6,310 nucleotides of DNA, taken from the NCBI GenBank assembly GCA_017545365.1, contig JAFWOP010000170.1, positions 1 to 6,310 on the forward strand. The letters run 5' to 3'. The notes under the pieces are model-generated. The model was not told the origin of the DNA. It did no database searches and was given only the letters and a program-made list of their open reading frames with translations. The first letter of the stretch is position 1. Each line of letters opens with the position of its first letter. Positions 5,506 through 6,310 of this stretch are shown here, one piece after another. Both the position numbers and the translations under genes were made by a program. The stretch is from Bacteroidales bacterium (lineage in GTDB: Bacteria > Bacteroidota > Bacteroidia > Bacteroidales > P3).

Positions 5506-6310
5506 ATGTTATTTATTGGACTACTGGTTATTGCGATAGGGGCGTTCTGCCAGTCGAGCAGCTACGTGCCCATCAACAAGATTAAGGGATGGAGCTGGGA
5601 GAGCTACTGGCTGGTGCAGGGGGTGTTTGCGTGGCTGCTGTTCCCACTGGTGGGAGCATTGGTTGCTGTGCCTACGGGCGAGTCGCTATGGGGGCTGATT
5701 GCCTCCAATCCCAAGGCATCGCTGCTGACGATGCTGTTCGGCATGCTGTGGGGCGTAGGTGGACTGACTTTCGGGCTGAGTATGCGTTACCTGGGTGTGG
5801 CACTGGGGCAGAGTTTGGCTTTGGGCACCTGTGCGGGACTGGGCGCGATATTGGGGCCCGTTTTCACAGGACATGCGTCAGACCTGACCTCGGCAGTGAT
5901 TATCGGCGTGGTGGTGACACTTATTGGCATTGCCATCATCGGCATCGCGGGTGCCATGAAGAGCGCTTCATTGCCCGAAGAGGAGAAAAAGAAGGCTGTA
6001 AAGGACTTCAACTTTGGCAAGGGCATCGCTGTGGCACTGCTGGCAGGCTTTATGAGTGCCTGTTTCAATATCGGGCTGAGCTTTGGCGAGCCACTGAAGT
6101 GGGCTGCCACTCCCGACATCTTCGCAAGCCTACCCGCTACGATGCTGGTCACATTTGGAGGCTTTGTTACCAATGCCGCCTACTGTCTGCACCAAAATAG
6201 GAAGAACCACACTTTCGAAGACTACCGCCAAGGACGGCTGTGGGGCAACAACATCGTGTTCTGCAGCCTGGCAGGACTGCTGTGGTACAGCCAATTTTTC
6301 GGGCTGAGCC
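5506..6310 (+). CDS. rhaT: L-rhamnose:proton symporter RhaT (RhaP in Bacteroides), C-terminus beyond the window
   Basis: An inner-membrane permease that takes up L-rhamnose with H+. The frame is open from ATG 5506 to the window end, giving 268 residues of a family that is about 344 residues in E. coli, so roughly the last quarter is missing. RhaT signatures are SSYVPINKIKGWSWESYW (18-35), FAWLLFPLVGA (41-51), GGLTFGLSMRYLGVALG (85-101), an ALGTCAGLGA segment (105-114) and GFMSACFNIGLSFGEP (181-196). Hydrophobic spans are at about 1-20, 34-55, 71-91, 96-120, 129-150, 172-193, 207-228 and 248-266. A charged cytosolic-type loop (EEEKKKAVKDF, 158-168) lies between spans 5 and 6. It follows the isomerase by 27 nt on the same strand, as the third gene of the rhamnose operon. 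The ATG at 5506 puts the first span directly at the N-terminus, as in the family. Confidence 0.94.
   Translation, partial: MLFIGLLVIAIGAFCQSSSYVPINKIKGWSWESYWLVQGVFAWLLFPLVGALVAVPTGESLWGLIASNPKASLLTMLFGMLWGVGGLTFGLSMRYLGVALGQSLALGTCAGLGAILGPVFTGHASDLTSAVIIGVVVTLIGIAIIGIAGAMKSASLPEEEKKKAVKDFNFGKGIAVALLAGFMSACFNIGLSFGEPLKWAATPDIFASLPATMLVTFGGFVTNAAYCLHQNRKNHTFEDYRQGRLWGNNIVFCSLAGLLWYSQFFGLS

Noticed and set aside
5589..6200. A 203-codon plus-strand frame overlapping the right-hand gene.
   Set aside because: It is out of frame with the RhaT reading frame that opens at 5506 and matches the family along its whole visible length.

Overview
The window looks like chromosomal DNA from a member of the Bacteroidales (Bacteroides/Prevotella-like). 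Three observations support this. The rhamnose genes run kinase, isomerase, permease, an order I recall from Bacteroides rather than from E. coli. The 5' end of the kinase gene carries a good match to the Bacteroidetes-type promoter (TTTG, 19 bp, TAnnTTTG). The visible starts lack clear Shine-Dalgarno sequences and are preceded by A/T-rich leaders. Species cannot be fixed from the sequence alone.

Left half, minus strand (1-2602): a two-gene unit read right to left. The first gene encodes a 750-residue CPA2 (KefB-like) monovalent cation:proton antiporter with a C-terminal cytosolic regulatory part. Its stop codon shares a base with the start codon of the second gene (TGATG). That second gene encodes a secreted S41-family (C-terminal processing) peptidase. 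It is cut off by the window edge after its first 116 residues, before the catalytic residues.

Middle (2603-2815): a 213-bp divergent intergenic region. On the plus strand it holds the promoter of the rhamnose operon and a short direct repeat that could be a regulator site. I found no convincing promoter for the antiporter on the minus strand.

Right half, plus strand (2816-6310): an L-rhamnose uptake and catabolism operon. It contains L-rhamnulokinase (RhaB, called RhaK in Bacteroides), L-rhamnose isomerase (RhaA, called RhaI in Bacteroides) and, running off the right edge, the L-rhamnose:proton symporter RhaT (RhaP). RhaT brings in L-rhamnose, RhaA converts it to L-rhamnulose, and RhaB phosphorylates that to L-rhamnulose 1-phosphate for the aldolase, which is not in the window and may lie downstream. 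The two gaps inside the operon are short (47 and 27 nt), and each contains a small degenerate tandem repeat. The kinase appears to lack the C-terminal tail usual for the family.

I see no RNA gene, CRISPR array, insertion sequence or strong terminator. The genes belong to known families. The points worth a second look are the kinase start, its missing tail, the intercistronic repeats, the architecture of the antiporter and its coupling to a protease. I do not see a clearly new system.
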